NCBI RefSeq assembly: GCF_016595235.1 | Contig: NZ_JAENHL010000003.1 | Coordinates: 124,001-188,000, forward strand | Direction: 5' to 3' | From: Taklimakanibacter albus | GTDB lineage: Bacteria; Pseudomonadota; Alphaproteobacteria; Rhizobiales; Aestuariivirgaceae | Length of the DNA stretch: 64,000 bases | Shown: positions 52,401 to 60,636 of the stretch, in pieces | Position numbering within the stretch: position 1 is the stretch's first letter | Layout of the letters: each line of letters begins with the position of its first letter | The notes under the pieces: generated by a model | Database searches by the model: none | The model's input: only the letters and a program-made list of their open reading frames with translations | Told to the model about the DNA's origin: nothing | Program-made: the position numbers and the translations under genes

Positions 52401-54658
52401 GCCAGACGCTGAAAGTGCCGGTGAAGATCTCCGGCCTCGAAGGCGAGAAGGCCTATGTCACGGTGGCTGCCGTCGATGTCGGCATTCTCAATCTCACCGG
52501 CTACAAGCCGCCTGAGCCTGAAACCTATTATTATGGCCAGAAGCGTCTGTCGGCCGAGCTCTATGATATTTATGGCCAGCTGATCGACGGCATGGGCGCC
52601 AATCGCGGCGCGATCCGTTCGGGCGGTGACGGCGGCGCCGGCAATTTCCAGAGCCCGCCGCCGACACAGGCGCCGCTCGCTCTGTTCTCCGGCATCGTCG
52701 AGGTGGCGGCGGACGGGACGGCGGAAGTGCCCTTCGACATCCCGGCCTTCAACGGCTCCATCCGTGTGATGGCGGTGGCCTGGACGCCGACCAAGGTCGG
52801 CCACGCGTCGGTCGACGTGATCGCGCGCGATCCGGTGGTGATCGCCGGCACGCTGCCGCGGTTCTTAGGGTCAGGCGATCAGTCGCGCCTGCGCCTCGAT
52901 CTCCTCAATGCCGAAGCCGCACCTGGCGACTATGCGCTGGCGGTGACGGTCGATGGTCCGCTCGGCACCGATGCCGCGACGCTCAATCAGACGGTGAAGA
53001 TCGGCGCGGTCGGCTCACGCACGCCAGTGAATATTCCGATCACCGCGACGGCGATCGGCACGGCGCGCGTGACCGCGACCTTGTCGGGTCCGGGCGATGT
53101 GCAGATCGACCAGAGCTTCACGCTCGGCATCGTGCCGGCCAATCCGCCGGTGACGCGCCGCATGGTGCACACGCTCGACCCCAAGGGTGGCATCACGGTC
53201 AGCAAGGACCTGATCGCCGAAATGGTGTCCGGCACCGGCGCCGTGTCGCTGTCGGTCGGTCCGTTGAGCGCGCTCGACGTTCCGGGCCTCTTGCGTGAGC
53301 TCGACCGTTATCCCTATGGCTGCTCGGAGCAATTGGTCAGCCGCGCCATGCCGCTGCTCTATCTCTCCGAGCTCGGCGGCAACGACCTCGATCTCGACGG
53401 GTCGGTGAAGGACCGGCTCGCCGATACGGTGCAGCGTCTCTTGGCGCGCCAGGACAGTAATGGCGCCTTCGGCCTGTGGAACTCCTATAGCGGCGATCTG
53501 TGGCTCTCGGCCTATGTGACCGACTTCCTGCTCAGGGCCCGCGAGAAGGGTTATGCGGTGCCGGAAGGCGCGCTCAACCAGGCGGTCGATTACCTGCGCA
53601 ACCAGGTCGGCAACTCGCCTTATGTGGAGCAGGGCCGCGGCGAGGACATCGCCTATGCCCTCTACACGCTGGCGCGCGCCGGACGCGCTCCGGCCGGCGA
53701 CCTGAAGTACTTCGCCGACACCAAGATCGGCCAGTTCGGCACCGCCATGGCACGGGCGCAGATCGCCGCCGCTCTCGGCATGCTCGGTGACAAGCCGCGC
53801 GCCGGCGAGGCGTTCCAGTCGGCGGCCGACGCCCTCAAGGCCGAGGTTGACGGGACCAGTACCGTGGCCTGGAATTATTATGGCTCGCCGTTGCGCAATG
53901 CCGCGGCCATCGTGGCTCTGGCGGAGAACGGCAATGCCAGCCCGCCGGTGATCCAGGCGGCCCTCAAGGTGATCAGCGACGAGCGCGCCAAGTATCGCTA
54001 TGCCTCCACCCAGGAAATGACCTGGATGGTGCTGGCGGCGCGCAACATCGTCGATCAGGCCCGCTCGGTGAAACTCAATGTCGACGGCTCCGCGCATCAG
54101 GGTGCCCTCTACAAGGTGTATCGCGGCGGCAATCTCGACGAGGCGCACAAGGTCAGCAATGAAGGCGACACGCCGCTCCAGGCCGTGGTCGCGGTCTCGG
54201 GCGCGCCGATCGTGGCCGAGCCGCCGTCGTCGAACGGCATGACACTGCTGCGCATCTACTACACGCTCGACGGCACGCCGGTGGATCCGGCGCAAGTCAA
54301 GCAGAATACCCGCCTCGTCGTGGTGCTCAGCGCCAGCCGTGACGGCAATGATCAGAGTGGCAACTTCCTGATGGTCGATCGTCTGCCGGCCGGCCTCGAG
54401 ATCGAGAATCCGACTCTCGTCGCCACCGGCAGCACCGCGAGCCTGTCGTGGCTCAGCGATCTCACCGGCGTGACCTATACCGAGTTCCGCGACGATCGCT
54501 TTGTCGCCGCCTTCTCGGATCAGAGCGCCAAGGTCGCCTATATCGTCCGCGCCGTGGCGCCGGGGCAGTATGCGCTGCCGGGCGCCACCGTCGAGGACAT
54601 GTATCGGCCCGACCGCAATGCCGTGCTCGCCACCACGAAGATGACGGTTACGGAATAG
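49448..54658 (+). CDS. Alpha-2-macroglobulin family protein with thioester
   Basis: The ATG at 49448, nine bases after AAGGG, gives 1736 residues. Residues 1-33 form a signal peptide (LLIALALVGLMAAPVRA) without a lipobox cysteine, unlike E. coli YfhM. MG-type beta domains and a bait-like stretch follow. The thioester motif is PYGCSEQ with Cys1292, and alpha/alpha barrel repeats follow (ARQDSNGAFGLWNSY). Such proteins trap attacking proteases in the periplasm. The next gene encodes penicillin-binding protein 1C, the usual partner that repairs peptidoglycan. Confidence 0.93.
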   Translation: MSARTNTIGHFIYIYRLLIALALVGLMAAPVRAAAPFVIDNYSYAADNYRETIAKIAKTLKKTEPELQQELDAAVEQGNNRTAAQVMEQLLALNPDDQANWQKLADFLLVAEPFNSQDGYELPTLAIGAAIRAYQLSNSNEQKAAALNDIAQALVKRQDWRPALNAYRASLELVENADIRKTYEELRKIHGFRITDYTVESDAPQPRLCFQFSDPLANSVSDFAPYFTQDPGPISAVTVDGSKLCLEGLKHGERYKVTVRQGLPSSVDESLLDNADYEIYVRDRSPSVQFVGKSYVLPRTGQSGIPLVSVNTGKAKLQLYRIGDRSLLSAVGGNFLEQLYGYQASDIARSKGEKVWEGNMDLVSKANEDVTTAFPVDEALGKITPGLYVMTAQPGDLVAADDYNQIATQWFIVSDLGLTTLKGKDGLHVSLRSIASADPLANVTVRLLARNNEILGSVKTDATGVAFFDAGLTKGEDGLEPALVVASDDKDDYAFIDISRQAFDLSDRGVTGRDPPGAADAFVYVERGVYRRGETVHAALLLRDGNANQLADVPVTLVVERPDGVEYSRAVLNDQGAGGRTLDIPLIASAAGGTWRVLAYTDPKAPAIGETSFLVEDYVPDRIEFDLKANGTRIDRNVGASLTVDGRYLFGAPAANLDIEGDVSVSADYQPFEQWKDYAFGLSDEGVDTVQNSIGDLAQTDDKGHAEITMPLPQLPTTTRPLKASFTIRMKEAGGRGVVRTAALPILSTGNMLGLKQEGEAGEGGQAVFNAIAVDPEGKPVAVKGASWVLKRLTTTYQWYKTDNRWSYEAVTTARKVTGGTVDIAADKPAQISAPVQWGQYRLEIAGDNLAPSSTSFYAGYYVSEKANTPDMLPVALDRTSVKTGDTLQVKIDARFSGKASVQVVGEKLYSSQLIDVPDNGTTVPVTVGKDWGTGAYVIVTHFRPMDVAAKRMPTRSIGLAWFGIDRDERTLKIALTPAPVMKPRQTLKVPVKISGLEGEKAYVTVAAVDVGILNLTGYKPPEPETYYYGQKRLSAELYDIYGQLIDGMGANRGAIRSGGDGGAGNFQSPPPTQAPLALFSGIVEVAADGTAEVPFDIPAFNGSIRVMAVAWTPTKVGHASVDVIARDPVVIAGTLPRFLGSGDQSRLRLDLLNAEAAPGDYALAVTVDGPLGTDAATLNQTVKIGAVGSRTPVNIPITATAIGTARVTATLSGPGDVQIDQSFTLGIVPANPPVTRRMVHTLDPKGGITVSKDLIAEMVSGTGAVSLSVGPLSALDVPGLLRELDRYPYGCSEQLVSRAMPLLYLSELGGNDLDLDGSVKDRLADTVQRLLARQDSNGAFGLWNSYSGDLWLSAYVTDFLLRAREKGYAVPEGALNQAVDYLRNQVGNSPYVEQGRGEDIAYALYTLARAGRAPAGDLKYFADTKIGQFGTAMARAQIAAALGMLGDKPRAGEAFQSAADALKAEVDGTSTVAWNYYGSPLRNAAAIVALAENGNASPPVIQAALKVISDERAKYRYASTQEMTWMVLAARNIVDQARSVKLNVDGSAHQGALYKVYRGGNLDEAHKVSNEGDTPLQAVVAVSGAPIVAEPPSSNGMTLLRIYYTLDGTPVDPAQVKQNTRLVVVLSASRDGNDQSGNFLMVDRLPAGLEIENPTLVATGSTASLSWLSDLTGVTYTEFRDDRFVAAFSDQSAKVAYIVRAVAPGQYALPGATVEDMYRPDRNAVLATTKMTVTE

Positions 54659-54668
54659 GACGTCGCTC

Positions 54669-56816
54669 ATGCGCAAGACCGCGCGGAACGATGCGGACAC
54701 GAAGGAGCGCCGGCGCGGCCGGCGCTTCCAATTCCTCTACGCTGCCGTGTTCACGACGATCCTCGTGGTGAATGCCGGCGGCTTTGCCATTTCGGAAGCG
54801 ATGCGGCGGATGGGTCCGCTGCCGCTCGGCGAGAACTTAAGCTATTCGCCGCTGGTGCTCGACCGCGACGGCCGGTTGCTGCGCCCCTTTACCACCGAAG
54901 AGGGTTATTGGCGGCTGCCGGCTAAGCCGGAGGAGGTCGACCGGCGGTTCCTGGCGATGCTCATCGCTTATGAGGACAGGCGCTTCTATGCGCATTACGG
55001 CGTCGATCCGGTGGCGATGTTCCGGGCCGCGTGGCAATTCGCCTGGCATGGCCGCATCGTCTCGGGCGGTTCGACCATCACCATGCAGGTCGCGCGCCTG
55101 CTTGAGCCGCGCCCCGAACGCACGCTCGGCGCCAAATTCGCCGAGATGATCCGCGCCGTGCAGCTCGAAAGCCGGCTGAGCAAGGACGAGATCCTCTCGC
55201 TCTATCTGGCGCTCGCGCCCTATGGCGGCAATCTCGAAGGCACGCGCGCGGCGGCGCTCGCCTATTTCGGCAAGGAGCCGCGGCATCTGTCGGCGGCCGA
55301 GGCCGCATTGCTGGTGGCTTTGCCGCAAGCCCCCGAAACGCGCCGGCCCGACCGTTTCCCCAAGACGGCCCGCGCCGCGCGCGACCGCGTGCTGAGACTT
55401 CTGATGGGCAAGGGCCTCATCAATGAGGACCAGGTGCTGGCCGCCGAAGCGGAGCCCGCGCCCGACGGACGCCAGCTGTTTCCGCTCCATGCCGCACATC
55501 TCGCCGAGCGCCTGGTGAAGCAGGACCGCGTGGCGAAGAAGAGAATCAACATCGTCGAGACGACGACGATCTCGCGTCCCCTGCAGGAGCAGCTCGAAAC
55601 CCTGGCGCGCGAGCGGGCGGTGGCGCTCGGCGGCAAGATCTCGGTCGCCATTATCGCGCTCGACAACGCCACCGGCGAAGTCCGCGCCCATGTCGGCGGT
55701 GTCGGTTATTTCGACAAGGGCCGCGCCGGCCAGATCGATCTCGCGCTGGCGCTGCGCTCGCCCGGCTCGACCTTGAAGCCTTTCATCTATGGTCTCGCTT
55801 TCGAGGATGGTCTCGCTCATCCCGAGACGCTGGTCGATGACCGGCCGATGCGCTTCGGCATCTACCGGCCGGAGAATTTCGACGAGGCCTTCCAGGGCAC
55901 GGTGACCATGCGCCGCGCGCTGCAGCAGTCGCTCAACATGCCGGCGGTGCTGCTGCTCAATGCGCTTGGTCCCAACCGGCTGATCGCGCGCATGACGAAT
56001 GCCGGTGCGGCGCCGAAACTGCCGGCCGATGCGGCGCCGGGCCTCGCCGTCGGTCTTGGCGGCGCCGGCGTGAAGCTCACCGATCTGGCGACACTCTATC
56101 TCGCCCTGGCGCGCGAGGGCGAGGCCTTGCCGATCATCTGGCGCAAGCAGGACCGGGCCACCGCTGCCGCACCACGCCGGCTCTTCGACAAGGCGGCCGC
56201 CTGGCAGGTCGGCGATGTGCTGATCGACGCGCCGCCGCCGCTCAATGCGCTGCCGGGCCAGATCGCCTATAAGACCGGCACGTCCTATGGCTATCGCGAT
56301 GCCTGGGCCGTCGGTTATGACGGCGCGAATACCGTCGCCGTCTGGGTCGGCCGGCCGGACAACGAGCCGGTCTCCAATCTCATCGGCCGCACCGCCGCGG
56401 CACCGATCCTCTTCGACGCCTTCTCGCGCATCGCCGAGAAGCGCACGCCCTTGCCGCCGGCGCCGGAAGGTGTGCTGTTTGCCCGCACCTCGGACCTGCC
56501 GCCGGCGCTGCAGCGCTTCCGTCCCAACAGCCTGCCGGAGATCGCTTCCTCAGGGCCAGGTGATGCACCGCTGGTGATCTCCTTCCCGCCCAATGGCGCC
56601 CGTGTCGATGTTTCAGACGATACGAGCGATGTCGGCCTGGCGCTCAAGGCCATGGGCGGTGCGCCGCCTTTCACCTGGTTCGCCGACGGCCTGCCGATCG
56701 TGATCGGCGAAGCGCGCCGCGAGACCTGGTGGGAAAGCCCGGGCAAGGGCTTCGCGCGCCTGTCGGTCATCGACGCGCAGGGGCACACCGCAAGCGTGCA
56801 GGTGAGGCTGGATTAG
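54669..56816 (+). CDS. pbpC: Penicillin-binding protein 1C
   Basis: The 715-residue inner-membrane enzyme has one N-terminal membrane anchor (about 22-42). A GT51 glycosyltransferase domain follows with catalytic Glu102 in AYEDRRFYAHYGVD and GGSTITMQVARLLEPR. The transpeptidase domain has Ser367 in SPGSTLKPFIYG and YKTGTSYGYRDAW. A C-terminal BiPBP domain follows (about 625-710). It begins 10 bases after the alpha-2-macroglobulin stop. Confidence 0.96.
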   Translation: MRKTARNDADTKERRRGRRFQFLYAAVFTTILVVNAGGFAISEAMRRMGPLPLGENLSYSPLVLDRDGRLLRPFTTEEGYWRLPAKPEEVDRRFLAMLIAYEDRRFYAHYGVDPVAMFRAAWQFAWHGRIVSGGSTITMQVARLLEPRPERTLGAKFAEMIRAVQLESRLSKDEILSLYLALAPYGGNLEGTRAAALAYFGKEPRHLSAAEAALLVALPQAPETRRPDRFPKTARAARDRVLRLLMGKGLINEDQVLAAEAEPAPDGRQLFPLHAAHLAERLVKQDRVAKKRINIVETTTISRPLQEQLETLARERAVALGGKISVAIIALDNATGEVRAHVGGVGYFDKGRAGQIDLALALRSPGSTLKPFIYGLAFEDGLAHPETLVDDRPMRFGIYRPENFDEAFQGTVTMRRALQQSLNMPAVLLLNALGPNRLIARMTNAGAAPKLPADAAPGLAVGLGGAGVKLTDLATLYLALAREGEALPIIWRKQDRATAAAPRRLFDKAAAWQVGDVLIDAPPPLNALPGQIAYKTGTSYGYRDAWAVGYDGANTVAVWVGRPDNEPVSNLIGRTAAAPILFDAFSRIAEKRTPLPPAPEGVLFARTSDLPPALQRFRPNSLPEIASSGPGDAPLVISFPPNGARVDVSDDTSDVGLALKAMGGAPPFTWFADGLPIVIGEARRETWWESPGKGFARLSVIDAQGHTASVQVRLD

Positions 56817-56837
56817 TACTGAGTCTATCCTGATGGA

Positions 56838-56880
56838 TGCTTCGAGGCCCGGCTGCGCCGGGCACCTCAGCATGAGGGAT
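56838..56880. repeat. Dispersed intergenic repeat after pbpC
   Basis: TTCGAGGCCCGGCTGCGCCG and the following CACCTCAGCATGAGGG contain two small palindromes (GCCCGGC/GCCGGGC and CCTCAGCATGAGG). The sequence matches a repeat commonly seen between genes in Hyphomicrobiales. It lies in the convergent gap between pbpC and the oxidase gene. Confidence 0.6.
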
Positions 56881-56897
56881 GCCAGAAGGGATCTCGC

Positions 56898-58070
56898 CTA
56901 GATCACATTGCGCTCGAAGAGCGGCGCCTTGCGGGCGATGCGCGCGAAGCCGAAGCGGGCGAGATCGATGCTGCGATAGCCGCCATGGATGACGAGCTCG
57001 GCAATGGCGTTGCCGGCGCCTGGGCCCTGCTGCAGGCCATGGCCGGAGAAGCCGTTGGCGAAGAGGAAGTTGGCCAGCTCCGGATGCGGGCCGATCACCG
57101 CATTCTGGTCGAGCGCGTTGTAGTCGTAATGGCCGACCCAGGCATTGACGACCTTGATCGCCTCGAAGGCCGGCACGCGGCCCGCAAGCCTTTCCCAGAT
57201 ATGTTCCTCGAACCAGGAGTAATCGACATCCCAGCTGAGATCGCCGGGCTCGTCGGCTTCATCGGGCGACAGGCCGCAGATGAATTGCTGGCCTTCGGGG
57301 CGGAAATAGATGCCGGAAATATCGACGGTGAGCGGCGCCTTGTGGAGCGCTTCGCTGGCGCCCGGGCAATCGAGCACATAGACGTACCGCTTGCGCGGAC
57401 CGACCGGCAGGTCGATGCCGGCCATGCGGGCGAGCGCGCCGGCGCCGGTGCCGCCGGCATTGACGAGGGTGCCGCAGCCGATCTCGGCGCCATCGGCGAG
57501 CGTCACCGAAACGGCCCTGCCGGCGACCGTCTTCACGGCCGCGACCTCGCCTGAAATGATCTCGACGCCTTTTGTGGCCGCCGCCTTGCGGAACAGGCTC
57601 ATCAGCGAATAGGGGTCGAGCCAGCCTTCGCCGCTGCGGCCGAAGCAGCCGAGCTCCAGACCGTCGGTCACGAGCCAGGGGAACTCTCTGCCGAGGCCCT
57701 CGGCGTCGAGGAGGACATTGTCGGCGCCATTGGCGATCTGGACACTGTGATTTTCCTCGAGGATGGCGCGGCCTGCCTCCGAGGCCAAGATCAGGTAGCC
57801 CTGCTCGCGGAAGCCGACATCGGCTTCCGCGCCGAATTCAGCCTTCAGGTTCCGGAGTACGTTGAGCCCGAATTTCGACAGCTGGATGTTCTCCGGCGTC
57901 GAGAATTGCTGGCGGATGCCGCCGCAGGAGCGCGCCGTGCAGCATTGGGCATAGGTCGTGTCGCGCTCGATCAGCGCGATCGAGCCGGTGAAACCGTGCT
58001 TTTTCAGGAAATAAGCCGCGCTGCTGCCGACAATGCCGCCGCCGACGATCACTACATCATAAGTCTTCAT
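56898..58070 (-). CDS. FAD-dependent oxidoreductase, DAO family
   Basis: The 390-residue enzyme has the FAD motif YDVVIVGGGIVGSSAAYFLK at its N-terminus and the C-terminal FANGFSGHGLQQGPGAGNAIAELV typical of sarcosine/glycine oxidase-like proteins, cited in part. It oxidises a secondary or primary amine to an imine. The substrate cannot be deduced. It is a single gene, divergent from the malyl-CoA thioesterase-like gene. Confidence 0.92.
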   Translation of the reverse strand: MKTYDVVIVGGGIVGSSAAYFLKKHGFTGSIALIERDTTYAQCCTARSCGGIRQQFSTPENIQLSKFGLNVLRNLKAEFGAEADVGFREQGYLILASEAGRAILEENHSVQIANGADNVLLDAEGLGREFPWLVTDGLELGCFGRSGEGWLDPYSLMSLFRKAAATKGVEIISGEVAAVKTVAGRAVSVTLADGAEIGCGTLVNAGGTGAGALARMAGIDLPVGPRKRYVYVLDCPGASEALHKAPLTVDISGIYFRPEGQQFICGLSPDEADEPGDLSWDVDYSWFEEHIWERLAGRVPAFEAIKVVNAWVGHYDYNALDQNAVIGPHPELANFLFANGFSGHGLQQGPGAGNAIAELVIHGGYRSIDLARFGFARIARKAPLFERNVI

Positions 58071-58186
58071 GGTGGCGGCACTCTGCCCAAAGCTCAGCCT
58101 TGGCTCAAGCCCCTCGTCCGTCGGTTAGGCTTGGCAGATATGAAGAGAATGAATAGGGTCACCCCGCAAATTCAGCAAAGGTGACC

Positions 58187-59059
58187 ATGACGATCAGACC
58201 TCGCCGCAGTGTTCTCTATATGCCGGGCGCCAATGACCGGGCGCTGGAGAAGGCCCGCACGCTCCCCGCCGACGCGCTCATCCTCGATCTGGAGGATTCG
58301 GTCGCCCCCGAGGCCAAATCCCAGGCCCGCGACAAGGTGGCCCAGGCCGTCAAAAGCGGCGGTTATGGAAAACGCGAGCTTGTCATCCGCGTCAACGCGC
58401 TGGACACGCCCTGGGGGGCCGACGACCTCAAGGCCGCGGCCGCGGTCGGTCCCGATGCGATCCTGGTGCCGAAAGTGTCGCGGCCCGGCGACATCGTCAG
58501 CGCCGCCAAGGTGCTGAAGGCCTGTGGCGCGCCCGCCCATACGCGGCTGTGGGCGATGATGGAGACGCCGCTCGCCATCCTCAATGCCCGTGACATCGCC
58601 GGCGTCGCCGCCGATGCCGATCAGCGTTTCGCCTGCCTGGTGCTCGGTACCAATGATCTCCTCAAGGAATCGCGCGCCCGGGCGCTCGGCAACCGCTTCG
58701 CCATCGTGCCCTGGCTCGCCATGAGCGTGCTCGCCGCCCGCGCCTTCGGTCTCGATGTGATCGACGGCGTCTATAACGACTTCAAGGACGAGCAAGGCTT
58801 CCGCGCCGAATGCGAGCAGGGCCGCACGCTCGGCATGGACGGCAAGACACTCATCCATCCCTCGCAGGTCGAGCCCTGCAATGAGATCTTCTCGCCGAGC
58901 GGTGAAGAGGTGCAACGGTCGCGCAAGGTTATCGCCGCCTTCGCTCTGCCGGAACATGCGGGCAAGGGCGTCATCACCGTCGATGGCCGCATGGTCGAAA
59001 GGCTGCATCTGGTGATGGCCGAGCGTGTCGTCGCCATCGCGGAAGCGATCGCCTCGTGA
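58187..59059 (+). CDS. HpcH/HpaI family CoA enzyme, (3S)-malyl-CoA thioesterase-like
   Basis: The 290-residue protein has the citrate-lyase-beta family pattern: RRSVLYMPGANDRALEKA, ILDLEDSVAPEAK with metal acids, LWAMMETPLAILNA, LGTNDLLKE and GMDGKTLIHPSQVEP. The ETPLAILNA and TNDL features are closest in my memory to Mcl2, the malyl-CoA thioesterase of the ethylmalonyl-CoA pathway; a lyase role is possible. AAAGG precedes the ATG at 58187. The operon with mesaconyl-CoA hydratase supports this pathway. Confidence 0.9.
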   Translation: MTIRPRRSVLYMPGANDRALEKARTLPADALILDLEDSVAPEAKSQARDKVAQAVKSGGYGKRELVIRVNALDTPWGADDLKAAAAVGPDAILVPKVSRPGDIVSAAKVLKACGAPAHTRLWAMMETPLAILNARDIAGVAADADQRFACLVLGTNDLLKESRARALGNRFAIVPWLAMSVLAARAFGLDVIDGVYNDFKDEQGFRAECEQGRTLGMDGKTLIHPSQVEPCNEIFSPSGEEVQRSRKVIAAFALPEHAGKGVITVDGRMVERLHLVMAERVVAIAEAIAS

Positions 59060-59529
59060 GCACACCGACGGCAATCGATCCGCTCGAGACCGCCTATCTG
59101 CTCGCGGCGGAGATTTCCGGTGCCGACCGGACGCCGGCAGACATAACGCGACTCATTCGTGGCCTCGATGCGCTGGCCTATGCGGTGCATTTCGTCGAGG
59201 CGGACGGAGGCTCCAGCGAATTGGAGCCGCCGCGTCTCGATTATGCCCAGACCTATGATGCCATCCGGCAGCGCTTTCCGTTTCTCGGCAAATATTGGCT
59301 CGCCCTTCATCCCGTGCTGCAGGAAGGAATAGAAGGCGAGCTCGCGGTCGGCGATGCGATCGACGACCTGGCGGACATTCTGATCGAGCTCAAGGATGTG
59401 CGCTGGCTGCATGAGCGGGCCGGTCGAAAAGAAGCGCTTGGCGCATTGCGGGAGAGATACGATATGCATCTGTGGATGCATGTTCATTCCCTCCGCCAGT
59501 ATCTCGAAGAGGTGAAGCGTGATGACTGA
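59056..59529 (+). CDS. DUF5063 domain-containing protein
   Basis: The 157-residue acidic protein starts at a GTG that overlaps the previous stop (GTGA). Features include YDAIRQRFPFLGKYW, GDAIDDLADILIELKDVRWL and HLWMHVHSLRQYLEE, the DUF5063 pattern. The function is unknown. Its stop overlaps the start of mch, so three genes are translated as a coupled set, and it may be an accessory or regulatory factor of that pathway. Confidence 0.85.
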   Translation: MSTPTAIDPLETAYLLAAEISGADRTPADITRLIRGLDALAYAVHFVEADGGSSELEPPRLDYAQTYDAIRQRFPFLGKYWLALHPVLQEGIEGELAVGDAIDDLADILIELKDVRWLHERAGRKEALGALRERYDMHLWMHVHSLRQYLEEVKRDD

Positions 59530-60577
59530 CAGCAAGACCAATCAGGGCAATTTCTTCGAGGATTTCCGTATCGGGCAGGTCATCCGGCATTCGACGCCGC
59601 GCACCGTGACGGCGGGCGACCAGGCGCTCTACACCGCCCTTTACGGCTCGCGCTTCGCCGTCCAGTCGTCGGACGAATTCGCCCGCGCCGTCGGCTATGC
59701 ACGGGCACCGCTCGATGATCTCCTCGTCTTCCATGTCGTCTTCGGCAAGACCGTGCCCGACATCTCGCTCAATGCGGTGGCCAATCTGGGTTACGCCGAA
59801 GGCCAGTTCCTCAAACCCGTCTATCCGGGCGATACGCTCAGCGCCACGTCGGAAGTGATCGGGCTCAAGGAGAATTCGAATAAGAAGACCGGTACCGTCT
59901 ATGTGCGCTCGACCGGCTTCAACCAGGCGGGCGAGCCGGTCCTGAGCTATGTGCGCTGGGTGATGGTGCGGAAACGCGACGAGGCCGCACCCGCGCCCAA
60001 GGCGCAGGTGCCGGAGCTGGCGCCGGCGGTATCGCCTGATGTGCTGGGCGCCGGCTGTCCCAAGATCGCCGGCAAATTGTGGGACGACGCGCTGGCGGGC
60101 TCGGCGCATCGCTTCAAGGATTACGAGGTCGGCGAGCGTATCGACCATGTCGACGGCATGACGGTGGAAGAAGCCGAGCACATGCTGGCGACGCGGCTCT
60201 ATCAGAACACCGCCAAGGTGCATTTCAACCAGTTCAGCGAAGCGAAAGGACGCTTCGGGCGAAGGCTCATTTATGGCGGCCATGTCATTTCGCTCGCCCG
60301 CGCGCTCTCCTTCAACGGCCTGGGAAATGTCTTCCATGTCGCCGGCATCAATGGCGGACGGCATGTGGCGCCGCTTTTCGCCGGCGGCACCGTTTTCGCC
60401 TGGTCGGAGATCATTGCTGCGGCGGATGTGCCGGCGCAGTCCGATGTCGGCGCGCTGCGCATCCGCACCCGCGCCACGCGCGATCTGCCTTGTGGTGATT
60501 TCCCGGAGAAGGATGCAACCGCCGAGGAGCCGGGCGTGATCCTCGACTTCGACTACTGGGCCCTCATCCCGAGATAG
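59522..60577 (+). CDS. mch: Mesaconyl-CoA hydratase (MaoC-type)
   Basis: The 351-residue double hot-dog hydratase interconverts mesaconyl-CoA and beta-methylmalyl-CoA in the ethylmalonyl-CoA pathway. It shows GNFFEDFRIGQVIRHSTPRT, PDISLNAVANLGYAEGQF and YEVGERIDHVDGMTVEEAEH, then ATRLYQNTAKVHFNQ and LIYGGHVISLARALSFNGLG, a near match to Rhodobacter Mch as I remember it. The ATG at 59522 is used; a GTG one codon earlier is possible. Confidence 0.92.
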   Translation: MTDSKTNQGNFFEDFRIGQVIRHSTPRTVTAGDQALYTALYGSRFAVQSSDEFARAVGYARAPLDDLLVFHVVFGKTVPDISLNAVANLGYAEGQFLKPVYPGDTLSATSEVIGLKENSNKKTGTVYVRSTGFNQAGEPVLSYVRWVMVRKRDEAAPAPKAQVPELAPAVSPDVLGAGCPKIAGKLWDDALAGSAHRFKDYEVGERIDHVDGMTVEEAEHMLATRLYQNTAKVHFNQFSEAKGRFGRRLIYGGHVISLARALSFNGLGNVFHVAGINGGRHVAPLFAGGTVFAWSEIIAAADVPAQSDVGALRIRTRATRDLPCGDFPEKDATAEEPGVILDFDYWALIPR

Positions 60578-60588
60578 CGCTCTCTTTG

Positions 60589-60636
60589 GCGCATCGGCTC
60601 ATCCGAAAACCGCGGACACTTTTCGGGCCGATGCGC
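60589..60636. repeat. Dispersed palindromic repeat after mch
   Basis: GCGCATCGGC (60589-60598) pairs with GCCGATGCGC (60627-60636), with inner CCGAAAA/TTTTCGG arms. The same element in opposite orientation lies at 63672-63716. It marks the end of two convergent transcripts. Confidence 0.8.

Noticed and set aside
53015-54700. 561-codon antisense frame at the 3' half of the alpha-2-macroglobulin gene
   Set aside because: Same reason: no motif, shadow composition, fully inside a strong gene.
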